Below, piece by piece: positions 9,869 through 24,979 of a DNA stretch of 64,000 bases (position 1 is its first letter; the number at the start of each line of letters is the position of its first letter). The notes under the pieces were generated by a model that made no database searches, was not told the origin of the DNA, and worked only from the letters and a program-made list of their open reading frames with translations. A program made the translations under genes and the position numbers. Source of the stretch: Takakia lepidozioides (Eukaryota > Streptophyta > Takakiopsida > Takakiales > Takakiaceae); NCBI GenBank assembly GCA_030704615.1, contig CM060732.1:82173171-82237170 (forward strand), read 5' to 3'.

Positions 9869-10170
9869 CATGTTTATGGACGCCATGTACAGGCGAGGGG
9901 TCACTCACAGTCTGTTCGAGGCCTTGGTGGCTAACGATAAACTCACTGAGGAGGATTACCAGCGGGAAGCACTGGACTTTGTGCTGGAGCTTGCGGGTCC
10001 CCGGCCCATTCCAGTTACGGGGGAGAAAGCCCTCGGCACTGATGCGTTTGTCTATGTCGATGAGCTGCCGGTTCCTGCGTTTGCTGTTGATTGTAACATG
10101 CGATGTGTGTTGTGGAACAAGCGCGCTGCTGATCTCAGTGGCTGGCTTGAGTCTGATGTTGCCACCATCT
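9869..10170 (+). pseudogene. Fragment of a PAS-domain protein gene
   Basis: The open frame from ATG at 9870 encodes a short helical lead (SLFEALVANDKLTEEDYQ) followed by the beginning of a PAS domain: VYVDELPVPAFAVDCNM, then VLWNKRAADLSGW. PAS domains sense light, redox state or ligands and the pattern WNxxAAxLSGW is a family hallmark. Similarity stops after about 100 residues, before the second half of the fold, and the frame then runs into Ser-rich sequence. It is treated as a captured fragment because three other unrelated gene pieces follow within 1.2 kb. A first exon of a real gene with an intron after 10165 is an alternative. Confidence 0.6.
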
Positions 10171-10567
10171 CTTTTTTAGATTCAGCATCAAATTCTAGTT
10201 GGTCTCCTTTTTCTGAAAGTCTTTCGTCATTGCACCCTCTCTGTCTCGCAGGAAGATTACACGGCATTGTCCGCCCTTTCTCTCTTGACACGGCCTGCAG
10301 CCTCGTACTCTCCTTGCGGTCTTCACCTTTACTTTTGCTTCCCCTAATATTAGTCAAATGGTACGGACACCCCCTTTGGTCTCCGATTCCGCAGCTTTCT
10401 CCTCTCCTCCAGCTTTAGCTTCGCAGCCTGTCTCAGGGTTGTCTTCTCTTGATCCGTCAATGTCTTTCTCTAACTTGCTTCGGTCGGAAATAGCAGCCTC
10501 ATTAGGTGAATCTTCCGATGGTCTGTCAGCCTTGCAACCAGGCTCGACAAGTCTTGCCGTGCAGAGG

Positions 10568-10801
10568 ATGGCTCACCCTGACGGTGAGCTGGCCACTGCA
10601 AGAGCAGTATCTGCTGCTGGCACAGTCATGACCCTGTCATCATGGGCAACCAGCAGTGTTGAAGAGGTTGCATCAGTAGGTCCTGGCATCCGCTTCTTCC
10701 AGCTTTACGTATACAAGGGCAGAAATGTGGTTGCACAATTGGTACGCCGAGCAGAGCGTGCAGGTTTTAAGGCCATTGCCCTCATTGTGGACACCCCTCG
10801 T
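10568..10801 (+). pseudogene. Glycolate oxidase (2-hydroxyacid oxidase) gene fragment
   Basis: About 78 codons match the central part of plant peroxisomal glycolate oxidase: [19 protein letters not shown], then [28 protein letters not shown] and VDTPR. The full enzyme (about 370 residues, FMN-dependent oxidation of glycolate in photorespiration) needs flanking FMN-barrel segments that are absent. The match starts abruptly after unrelated Ser-rich codons and stops at the DTPR codons, where a TruA fragment on the opposite strand begins with overlap of a few bases. It therefore cannot encode an enzyme. Confidence 0.85.
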
Positions 10802-11100
10802 ACTCGAATGTCATAGGGCAGAATGCCATTCAGGGATGTATGCGAGAATTGTAACTGGTCAAAGCAATATGGAGTCACAAAATGAGCCACCTGACCCCAG
10901 GCATGAACACCAGCATCTGTGCGGCCTGCAGCGCAAAGAAGCAGCTGATCACGTGTGCATCTGGTCACCTTGGCCAGTGCATCCTCTACCAAGTACTGCA
11001 CTGTCACACCGTTTGCCCTTGACTACAGTCGCCACCCTGAGTAATTGGTGCCTTCACAGGAGATCACCAACCTCCATTTCCATGTGGGTTTGCTCTCCAC
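10785..11100 (-). pseudogene. TruA-type tRNA pseudouridine synthase gene fragment
   Basis: On the minus strand the translation shows the N-terminal half of a TruA enzyme: WRLVISCEGTNYSGW, then QYLVEDALAKVT, the catalytic block CAAGRTDAGVHAWGQVAHF with the active-site Asp in RTDAG, and [11 protein letters not shown]. One in-frame TAG sits just after YSGWRL (a Gln codon in relatives). The fragment carries no introns across this stretch and is cut at both ends, abutting the glycolate oxidase fragment on the other strand at about 10,795. TruA modifies uridines in the tRNA anticodon arm; this copy is not functional. Confidence 0.85.
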
Positions 11101-11253
11101 GCCGACTTCAGTTTGAGTGAGCTCAACGCCACTGTGAGGAGTCTCGAAGGTTGAAAGCCCGTTGTCTGGCTTCGCACTCTTAGCACGATTCATCTGACCA
11201 CTGCGACAGCTATAGGGAGTTCTAAGTTCCTTGTAAACCCAACCCCCATCGTT

Positions 11254-11350
11254 GTGCCTTATCACGATGGGCCCGTTCTTGTAGGGACAAATGGAACTCT
11301 TAACATTTATACCATCTACTACGGTACTTTCACTGCTGCCCAGCTAGTAC
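11254..11350 (+). pseudogene. EXORDIUM/PHI-1-like gene fragment
   Basis: About 30 codons read MPYHDGPVLVGTNG, then NIYTIYYGTFTAAQ, which resembles the conserved start of EXORDIUM-like secreted proteins (YHxGPLLxG...VYxIxYGxWTxxQ). After AAQ the sequence becomes Pro-rich and unrelated. Too short to be a gene; it belongs to the mosaic of fragments at 9.87-11.35 kb. The call rests on one motif only. Confidence 0.5.
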
Positions 11351-12362
11351 CCCTTATGCACAGCCCACATAATCCTTCTCCCCCAACAAGCCCACTGGCC
11401 TGCTCAACACAAAGCCCAGCGAAGGCCCTCAACGAGAAGACCCCCGGCGCCACTGACACCACGCCCCCGCAGCCTCTCCATACGCCTGGGCCAGTTACCG
11501 GATCACCACACGCACCTCGCACCTCGCAAGTAGCTTCACTGGCGCGACTCCTCAAGCTTCTCCAACATGCTGTGATTCTGGATGGGCTACTCTTTATTTG
11601 AGCAGCATGCTGTGGACGCCGAGCTACCACTCATTGAAGAAGAACGCTCCGGATTCGAACTGCAAAGCATTGGCCTCTGGCGACCATCTCTACTATAATA
11701 GTGCTTAAAAACAAAAACATCATATCTAGCTTAGCACTGGCAAACTAGATAGAGTCATCTCTCTCGAGTGATAGAAAAGCTAAGTACACACTGTTGACAC
11801 AAAACATGACAACCAAAACCATCACTCTTTAAAACAGAAGTCGAGCCAGGGGCACCCCAAGCTATGGGGACTCCACCCCACAACAACCTACACTCCCATC
11901 ATAAGCACACTCAGTCCTAAACGATGCAGGAGCTCGGTCACGCAGGCTCAACTCGAGAGAGATGAGCCGCGCGACTGCCGCTCTCGTGAAGATAAGACGG
12001 GTCAGGTGTCAAACTAAACTTGACACCTGATTTAACACTTGACCTAAATCCAAGTGTTAAATACAAATAACTAGCTTTATTCTAGCTAGTTTCACACTGT
12101 GCTTATTTAACTTGACAGAGTAGCTCGGAACGTTTGAAAGGAAAATTCTAGGGAAAGACTATAAACTTTAAAGGTTGTCACCTAAGCATGTTTCGGGAGA
12201 GGATGGCATATTTTTCATGTCCATCATTATCTATATTCAATCAATATTGTTGAAGTCAAATCACATTTATTATATTATATTGTTTGCAATATCTCATTTA
12301 ATCTCCCCTCACTTTTGTCATAACAATTGACAAAACCCTTCATAGTTTGCACTTTATCATTA
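11351..12362. other. Non-coding stretch downstream of the fragment mosaic
   Basis: Contains a CP-rich open frame without homology to 11,600, a tRNA-like patch near 11,650-11,690 that does not fold, and the three consecutive hairpins listed separately. AT-rich from 12,180 on, leading into the 3' end of the subtilase. Confidence 0.4.
12002..12091. repeat. Three consecutive perfect hairpins
   Basis: Arms TCAGGTGTCAA/TTGACACCTGA (12,002-12,030), TTTAACACTTG/CAAGTGTTAAA (12,031-12,061) and AACTAGCT/AGCTAGTT (about 12,069-12,091) follow each other with almost no gap. They may form the end of a fold-back element or the terminus of the element that carried the gene fragments. Confidence 0.8.
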
Positions 12363-17794
<5,432 letters not shown>

Positions 17795-18180
17795 TTTTAT
17801 TTACCGTTACCCTTAGTCCCTTCATACTAGTAAATTGTCCAACTTGGCAGAACTTGTTGGTACTAATCCACTTCGATGACCCAATACAAAATAATTCTTC
17901 ATCTTGCCAAGATATGAATATTATGTGGATGTAAATGAAATGTTATATCTCCGCTTGAAATGGAGTGTCTCAGTCCCTAAGCCAAATGTCCGCTCCCCAA
18001 CTCTCCAGTATAGCATGTTTTGTATACCATAGCAGCCCCGAGGTTGGATAGCGCGTGAGCTCGCTCACGCCACTGTGCGCAAGCTCGCGTGAGCAAAAGA
18101 CAAAATGCCCGAAAATTTGAGAATATTCTCGGAAAAGATGCTACAGTGAAACTAAAATTCCTGGTTATCAGCGTCACGTC
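17795..18180. other. Non-coding, upstream of the subtilase remnant
   Basis: No gene seen. The expected signal-peptide exon and promoter of the subtilase are not recognisable here. Confidence 0.4.
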
Positions 18181-18186
18181 CGTCCG

Positions 18187-18218
18187 TCAGCGTCAGGTCA
18201 CGTTAGACCTGACGCTGA
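18187..18218. repeat. Perfect 13-bp inverted repeat
   Basis: Arms TCAGCGTCAGGTC and GACCTGACGCTGA are separated by six bases. It is embedded in further GTCACGT/GTCAGGT motifs (18,172-18,240) and lies just before the GCGACCGC hairpin array, so it may be part of the same element's end. Confidence 0.85.
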
Positions 18219-18355
18219 TGGGATCTCCGTCACGTCAGGTTTGGGGAATATTCTGGTAAAAATAGTACCAGATAAAATACTGTCATTTAAGCAGCCACGT
18301 CGCCGACACGGTGGCGGTGGCAAATATATAGAAAAACAAGCGACATATGAAAATA

Positions 18356-18764
18356 AAAGCGACCGCAACACCAGTGGTCGCTTATTTTAAAATAAAACAA
18401 TATTTACAACCGTCAAACTGGCGGTCGCTTAAATTTAATAATATATAAAATAAAAGCGACCGCCAGCCTAGAGGTCGCTTAAACTTGAAAATATAAAGAT
18501 TAAAAGCGACCCCCTCATGGCGGTCGCATTTTTTTTAAGAATATTAAGAATAAAAGCGACCACCATATTGGCGGTCGTTTTATTTTAAATATATAAACAA
18601 AGGAAGCGACCGCCATACGGGCGGTCGCTTAAATTTAAAAATATACAAAATAGAAGTAACTGCAATATTGCACAAAATGAAAGGAAATAAAAGCGACCGC
18701 AATAGTGGCGGTCGCTTGTTTTTCATAAAAATTAAAAATAGCGACCGCAGTATTAGCGGTCGCT
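18356..18764. repeat. Array of eight GCGACCGC...GCGGTCGC hairpins with about 50-bp period
   Basis: Each unit is an imperfect or perfect palindrome AAGCGACCGC-(6-8 nt)-GCGGTCGCTT followed by about 23 nt of AT-rich sequence. Units start near 18356, 18406, 18454, 18504, 18554, 18604, 18690 and 18739, so four successive units are spaced exactly 50 bp. The loops differ. It stands 120 bp before the TATA box in front of the hAT transposase remnant, where subterminal transposase-binding repeats are expected. Similar short palindromes are known from the ends of plant DNA transposons. Confidence 0.85.
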
Positions 18765-18884
18765 TAATTTCAAAATTATAACAAATATGGTTGTACCGCC
18801 TTTTTCGGGTGGGCCCTATTGGTTCGTCATTTATTCATTTCACTTTCATTTCACTTTCATTTCACTTCCATCATTCTTGGATCA

Positions 18885-18892
18885 TATATAAG
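18885..18892 (+). promoter_or_regulatory. Candidate TATA box of the hAT element
   Basis: TATATAAG followed by GGAGCAGGG, placed between a run of repeated ATTTCACTTTC motifs (18,833-18,868) and the transposase remnant. The setting resembles the TATATAAGGG promoter of the DUF7869-like element at 25,782. Confidence 0.45.
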
Positions 18893-19276
18893 GGAGCAGG
18901 GTCACCAAGCTCCTCACTTTTTTTGGCGCAAACACTTGAGGTTGCTTTGGATGTTCTCTTCCATTGAACGAGAGTGTAGCCCAAGAGGAGGGTGTGCACC
19001 TCTTGCCGTTGTGGCTTCCACCAAATCCACTTCAGCAGATTGTGTATAAGCTCAACACTACAACCCACATCGACCCACTTGGGTTGCTAACAGGTGTAGA
19101 AGTGTTGGGCTATCGCATTGCACCCTACATTCACAACACGTTCATTTATAGGTGACTGTTTTTTGTTGTTTACATCGCTAGGGCCCAGGGGAGTGGATAT
19201 TGGGTGAAGATGAGGAGGAATAGAGCCTTTGGTATACACCAATCCCGAATACTGTCAGTGCCACTGGTAGTGTTGA

Positions 19277-21217
19277 GTGCAACCTATGTGAATTAAAACT
19301 TTCTTATCGTAAAGATCGGTTGATCGTTCATCTCGGCTATAGAGGTGTGAAGAGCGTTGGGGTGGGTTTATGCCCTAAAGCATCTATGTGGGTAAAAAGC
19401 CACTTTGCCCAGTATGGAGGCAATATTCCAATGTCTCTGGATCTGGACATGACCTCTGAGCACAACACTTCATCTTCCCGTCAGGATGCCTCGATTAGTA
19501 CCCAAGACGACTCTTGTGAGGCTTCTGATATTCTTGGACAAGTGGGTTGTGCCGGAGCAACATCTGCTTCAACACCTCTTTGTACCCCTACACTTCAACG
19601 GAGTAGATGATTACGGCAACAATCCATGCAGGAAGGTCTTAACTTATCTGCGAAAAGATAGTTGGATAAAAAATGGGCGCGGTTTTTTTTCGAGGCCAAC
19701 ATACCATTTAATGTGGCAATGCTTCCGGCATTTGATTCTGCCGTTAGAGCAACCTCGGAGTCCAGATCCACGTACGTGCCTCCGACTTATCACAATCTTC
19801 GCACATGATTGCTAAAAGACGTCATGACCAAACTTACCCAGAAGGTCAACGATAGGACGGGCGAGTGCATCAGAAAATATGGAAGCACTATATGTGCCGA
19901 TGGTTGGAATTCTGTTACAGACAGACCATTGTTCAATGTCATGCTCGTATGTCCAGCTGGGGAATAATTCTTGGGATCGGTCGACACTAGCAGCGAGAAG
20001 AAAGATGGACGTTATCAATGCCAACTATTGACGGACTTCATCGAACAAGTCGGAAGTGATAGAATTATGCAAATATGCATAGATAATGCCGTTAACATGA
20101 GAAACACTGCAGACATGTTGTTGGCACGTTATCCCCATATGTACTATCAAGGTTGTGCTGCTCATATCCTTGATCTCCTTTTGGAAGATTGGGGAAAAGA
20201 ACAGTGGGGGGAACAACTTGTCAAGCGAGCGAAGACCGTTGTGTCATTCATCTGCACACACCACATCCCTTTGGCAATATATAGGAGGCACGAACCCAAA
20301 TACAGCCTCCGGAATCCAGACGAAACTCGTTTTGCCACTAACTTCTTGATGGTGGATCGGTTGGTGACGGTGAAGAGCAGTTTGGAGCACACCATCATCG
20401 ATCTTCAATGGGATGCGTACACACGGATATTGCGGGACTCCAGAAAAGCCAAGTCATTGGGCAAAAGTCGAAAAATTCGGAATAACATTCGCAGCGATGA
20501 TTCTGGAAGATATGTGAAAACTTTGTTTATATGGTAGAGCCGGTGTTAATCATCTTGCGGGAGTTTGATGGAAAACAACCAGTAATGGGCAAGGCATGGT
20601 TACTAATGCAAAATCTTGAGAAGCACATCCAATCCTTGAGACATCATCCCTTTTCCTTGGAACCTGAACTTGTGGACAGTGCTGAGGATGCATTTTACGA
20701 CCGTCGTTTGATGGTTCGAACGGACTTGCAATATACGGGGGCTTTGCTCAATCCATTCTTGCTTGACAATACCATGCTCCGAGATGACGCTAATGCCAAG
20801 GCCGGCCTCGTGCGAGTGCTCATGCAACTGGCTTCGCTGAACATGACAGAGAGAGCTATATCCGAGTATCAATGCTTCTCAGATCGCCGCGACCCTTTTG
20901 AGGACATGCCGGATCCAAAAAAACTCAATATGTTGCCAGTACATGAATGGTGGGATTTGATTGGAGCAAGAACATTGGCTCCCATTGTGAAGCATATTCT
21001 TGCCCAAGTATGTTCTGCCTCATCTTGCAAACGCAATTGGAGCAGTTACTCATTTGTTCACAACAAGATTCGCAACAGGTTGAATCTCGCAAGGGCTGAC
21101 AAATTGGTGTATGTGTATATCAATTGCCGATTGCAGCGTGGTTTCCATGGTACTCGACCACAAAAGACGTGTCACGCAGCTCCGCGGCAGCATTCCGGAT
21201 TCCCCCCCCCGGCATGA
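19277..21217 (+). pseudogene. hAT-superfamily transposase (BED finger, DUF659, dimerisation domain), broken
   Basis: A BED-type zinc finger starts at 19,277 (ECNLCELKLSYRKDRLIVH). A DUF659-like core follows (PFNVAMLPAFDSAVRA near 19,710; GSTICADGWNSVTDRPLFNVM near 19,890; IDNAVNMRNTADMLL and CAAHILDLLLEDWGK at 20,070-20,190). After a frameshift near 20,495 the frame continues (FWKICENFVYMVEPV) to the C-terminal dimerisation region (MLPVHEWWDLIGA, then SYSFVHNKIRNRLNLARADKLVYV). Stops and frameshifts near 19,815, 19,965 and 20,495 disable it. hAT enzymes cut and paste DNA and make 8-bp target duplications. The 702-bp non-autonomous element at 31,029 with an 8-bp duplication belongs to the same superfamily but need not be its partner. 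Confidence 0.85.
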
Positions 21218-21578
21218 GGAGGCAGCGCCCAAGGTATGGTAGTTCCCAGCCCCTCTCCGCAAACCTACTTGGTTGGTTTCCTTTATGGATACACTTCCTG
21301 AAGCGTTGCAATGTGTATTCATTGCAGGTGAGCAAGAGGAGTGGGCTGTCCCCGGCACCATCATCGCAGCAGGATGTGGTTCCCCAGGCATGCATTCATG
21401 GCTCCTTGCTTTGCCTGGCTGGTTTTTAGTAGGGTTATTTTTGCCAGGAAGTTGTAGTGTGCAGGGTCTGAGCAGGGTGTTTGTTAGCTTGCTCCGTGGA
21501 GGTGTGTTTATACCATTGCAACCACCAGAGTTCATGTTATTCTTATCCGTCTGACTAAACCTCTTTTTGCTGCTGCAG

Positions 21579-22046
21579 TTGAAGACACGTGGGCAGCTTT
21601 CCTCAGTTGCCACCCTCAGCGACGAGCTTCGCTTCAAGGTACGTTGGTATACCGTGAATTGGCTGTTGATTCAGTATTGTGGCAACCAAGATCGTTTCCA
21701 TGCCCAGCTGCGCTTGACTTTCACCCTGTCATTGCTATGTTTGTTGCTGAGTGGACCCTGATGTTGGTGTCTGCAGATATCAGATCCTGTGTTTCTCCTG
21801 AACCCCCATGACAAGCGGTCAAAGACAGCCGCCGCCAAGGCGGAAGTGGTGGGAATAGCCGGGGTTGACAAGTTCCACTGCAAGGACATTCGATCCGGGT
21901 GGTACAAGGTGAAAGTCCACAAGATCATGCTTCCAAGTGTTACATTGCCTTGCCCAAATGTGGACGATGCCCCCCCCCTAGACCACACTAGCGCACGTGA
22001 AAGGCACGGTGACTCTGTGGCCAGAGAAGAGTATGAGGAAAGGTGA
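21579..22046 (+). CDS. Two-exon ORF, transposon-associated (DUF8039-like)
   Basis: Exons 21579-21638 and 21777-22046 are joined in frame through good AG/GT borders, giving KTRGQLSSVATLSDELRFK followed by ISDPVFLLNPHDKRSK, GWYKVKVHKIMLPSVTLPCPN and an acidic C-terminus. The pattern (hydrophobic pair, HG or H-C-K, V-x-V-x-x-I, PSVxLPCPN) recalls the DUF8039-type domain found in plant transposon proteins; a similar block stands at the start of the DUF7869-like transposase at 26,460-26,730. It follows the hAT remnant on the same strand and may be its last exons or a separate accessory gene. Function unknown; family call is from memory. Confidence 0.45.
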
Positions 22047-23368
22047 AAGTATCAAGTGACATTTCATGTTTGTAGTCCCTGTTGGGTGTGTAATGATACT
22101 CATAGAAGTGTGTATGATACTCACGTTACCAGTTTTGAACATTTGGGCCATGACAGTTTAAATGATGTCCGGCAACCATGTATGTTGGCATTTAGTCTTG
22201 CTCATATGCAGGTGTGCCGTGACGGTCTCTAATTTGAATGTAATATCACATTTCCTGACTTGTCGTCGTGTCCGTCCACCTTCTATGTGTATGTGTGATG
22301 GTCTTTGGTCTCCCTGTTGCCTCGTCTATTTGGTTCATTAGCGTGATGTTGTGCATGCATCGTGGTCTGTGTTCTCAGTCTCGCCCAGTATCATTGCTTC
22401 TCAATTCCCCTTGCATATGTGTGAACCACTAAAACCAGTAGAATGCACCAGAACCATATTTTCAGCTTAGAATGCAGGTCAGTTGGAAATCACACAAACC
22501 ACTACGAGTGCTCATTTTTCGTGCTTTCCTACTGTAGTGCAACCAACTAGCACAGTGGCAGCGGAGTTGGCCAAAGCAGTCCCGAGATGGCACAAGCACT
22601 CTGCGTCTTTCCACTAGCAGTCGTACCCGTCACTGCCATTGCGTGGGGACGACGCCACGCGTCGACCCACACACTCTCCACGTGGTCCCCGTGGATTCGT
22701 CTGCCGGAAGTTGTGCAGTTGATTTCGCCAGTGGCTGTTGCGACGTCACATGCAACACTCCAAGTGAAGTGGCTGACTACGATGTGGCGTCTTGGGCCCA
22801 TGGCCACGCGGCAGCATTGCCGCTCGTCGCGGCGCCGCCACATCCGCATCCACGTCCGCATCCACGTCCGCGTCCACGTGTCACCGCGCCCCGGGTGAGT
22901 CAGTCCACTCATCCGGAGGGAAAAGTCAAAGTCAGCCCAAAAGGTCAGACACACGGGCGGCCCGCCTGGTTACGCCACGTGGTTCTTCAGCATTAATCGC
23001 ATTAATCGCTGAGCAGTTGTTCGCGCGTTTGCGTCCTTTACCACTCCAATCATTGGATGTCCAACCCAACTACCACGTCTGTTGTAACTAGTCTGTTGTA
23101 ACTTCCAGTCGGTCCCAATTTTTTGACTTTTACGACTCAAAATGAGTCGTTACCCCAGTGGTAAATGACACGAATGCTTCTAGTGATAATTTCATGCATT
23201 AACCAAGCAAACACATTTCAGGTTTGTGCATGGCCAGAATTACATGAAGGCCACACAAGATTTTAGATTACATCGCCAGTGTGTAATATAAAGACTTGTG
23301 TGACCCTATGTAACTATTTGGCTGCACCTAGAAATGTCCCGTAATGAAGACGCAACCCCACCTACCAT
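22047..23368. other. Intergenic, GC-rich patch with minisatellite
   Basis: Nothing coding was recognised. From 22,600 to 22,990 the sequence is GC rich and holds a 12-bp minisatellite of CGTCCGCATCCA type at about 22,843-22,881. The long open frames here overlap in all frames and are composition effects. Confidence 0.5.
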
Positions 23369-24635
23369 CTACGGTTTGCTAGAATCTACATCAAGAAATT
23401 GCCCTATAGTCACACCACAATGCATTGGGCTATCTAGCCATTTCTGATATGCGTTGCGGATCTCTTCTCTTAGTTTCTCTTGCTTTGGATCCCTTCGAGG
23501 TGTTGCTGGAGAGTATCCAGGATTCCAAGAGTCGCTATTCGAAACCCAATCAGGGAATATCTTGGAGATTTCGTCGGTTTCCATTGAGTTCGACGCCTGT
23601 GCACCCTGGTAATTTGATCCGGGAGGATACACATGTGCATCCAGGGCGTGCTCTTGTGGAGTGTACAGTCCTGGAGTGTATTCTGGTGAATCTGCTAGTA
23701 TGTACACTGGGTGGACAACTACTGGTATGTAAGTGTACTCTGCAGGGGTGTATATTGGTGAATCTAAAGGTACATATGAGTCCTCTAAAGGGGTGTATTC
23801 TGGTGAAGCTGCTGGTATATACACTGGGTGGACAGCTGATGGTATGTAAGTGTCCTCTGAAGGGGTGTATACTGGTGAATCTGCTGGGACATACGTGTCC
23901 TCTAAAGGGGTGTATTCTGGTGAATCTGCTGGTATGTACGAGTCCTCTGCAGGGGTGTAGACTGGTGAATCTGTCGGTGAATACGTGTCCTCTGCAGGGG
24001 TGTATTCTAGTGAATGTGCTGGTATGTTCTCTGGGGCGACAACATTTACTTTGCTTCCTCTGCAATGGCTTAGCTCGGATACCTTGCCGTCCTCCTCCAC
24101 TAATTTCTGGATAGCGGACATCAGCTCCTCATCTTCTAGGTAATGACATCTTGGCCAACGCTTTGGCTGACATCCTGACCGACCCTCAGCGTGTGCAGTG
24201 CCTGATTCCAGACTCCTTTTCAAACTTAAAATAATAGGTCAATGAAAGGGAAGTTACTTACTCTTTGACGGATGACCTCATTCCCGGTCGACATTATACA
24301 CTCTATTACGCTCTTGGATACTACGTCTTAAATATCACGGGAGGTCTCCCGTGACATAAACCTACCACGACAATGGGTTTTATCACGGGAGACCTCCCCT
24401 GAGAGAACAAACTGGGAGGTCCCCTGAGTAGCACGGGAGACCTCCCCTGAGAGAACAAACTGGAGAGGTCCCCTGAGTAGCACGGGAGACCTCCCTTGAG
24501 AAAATTCACGGGAGAGGTCGCCAGATTAGCATGGGAGACCTCCCCTGAGAAAATGCTTGGGTCACCTGATGCAATCCTAATGCAATCAGTTGTGGGAAGA
24601 TACGAAAGTACATACCGTGAGCTTGATCCTGCCAT
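23369..24635 (-). CDS. Tyr/Pro-rich tandem-repeat protein, two exons
   Basis: Exon 1 is 24635-24616, starting at an ATG in a strong context (CCACCATGGC) and ending at CG/GTATG. Exon 2 is 24224-23369, after an acceptor TTTTAAG. The product has about 291 residues. Residues about 65-195 contain seven units of a 14-15 residue repeat SPxYTPxEDxYxPaD, two of them extended by VHPVYIxA. This Tyr-Ser/Thr-Pro rhythm resembles a polymerase II C-terminal-domain type disordered tail. The C-terminus is charged (EKLREEIRNAYQKWLDSP). No enzyme motif, signal peptide or membrane segment is seen. Intron 1 carries a block of GGGAGACCTCCC palindromes, and a TATA box stands 306 bp upstream. Because of these shared palindromes it probably belongs to the divergent transposon rather than to the host. 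Function unknown. Confidence 0.65.
24335..24556. repeat. Tandem array of GGGAGACCTCCC palindromes in intron 1
   Basis: It begins with a near-perfect palindrome TCACGGGAGGTCTCCCGTGA at 24335-24354. Three to four copies of an approximately 47-bp unit follow, each with CACGGGAGACCTCCCCTGAG and a second half AGGTCCCCTGAGTAG. They lie inside the intron of the repeat-protein gene and belong to the dispersed palindrome family listed separately. Confidence 0.85.
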
Positions 24636-24940
24636 GGTGGTTGAAGAATAATCGCAGCAGCAATGCACCAATCAAATTACACCACAACACCAGCACGGGC
24701 TCGCCAGCAGCTCTCCTGATCACCCTCCTGAACGACGACCGCACCACACAGCTGAAACTAACAAACGAAATCCTGAATACTGCTAGATGCAACAGACAAC
24801 AGATGCAGAACGCAGATCAGATGCAGATCACCGACCCTCCTTCACTCCCTCTCAAGCTCTCAAAACTCGTGGCTCTAAGTTTCAGGAGGGCTTCGCCGTC
24901 ATGAAAGTGTGAGAGGGAGAATGAACCAGGGAGCCTCCCC

Positions 24941-24947
24941 TTTTATA
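24941..24947 (-). promoter_or_regulatory. TATA box of the repeat-protein gene
   Basis: TATAAAA on the minus strand in the context CTGGGTATAAAAGGGGAGG, 306 bp upstream of the proposed ATG at 24635. It faces away from the plus-strand TATA box at 25782. Confidence 0.6.
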
Positions 24948-24979
24948 CCCAGGGAGGTAGACCCATGTGATACCTTGCC

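Noticed and set aside
10358-10560. Coding link between PAS and glycolate oxidase fragments as a fusion enzyme
   Set aside because: The link is Ser/Ala-rich and in a different frame from the PAS part, and both partners are truncated within their domains.
11640-11700. tRNA gene on the minus strand (GTTCGAATC B-box word)
   Set aside because: The T-stem does not pair, the A-to-B distance is too short and no acceptor stem is found.
18356-18764. CRISPR-like array (repeats of about 27 nt with 23-nt spacers)
   Set aside because: The repeated units are themselves palindromes with variable loops, the spacers are AT-rich and similar to one another, there are no cas genes, and the setting is a plant nuclear transposon.
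22587-23091. Three overlapping plus-strand ORFs of about 100 codons
   Set aside because: GC-rich sequence and a 12-bp minisatellite keep all frames open; no family, no splice context.
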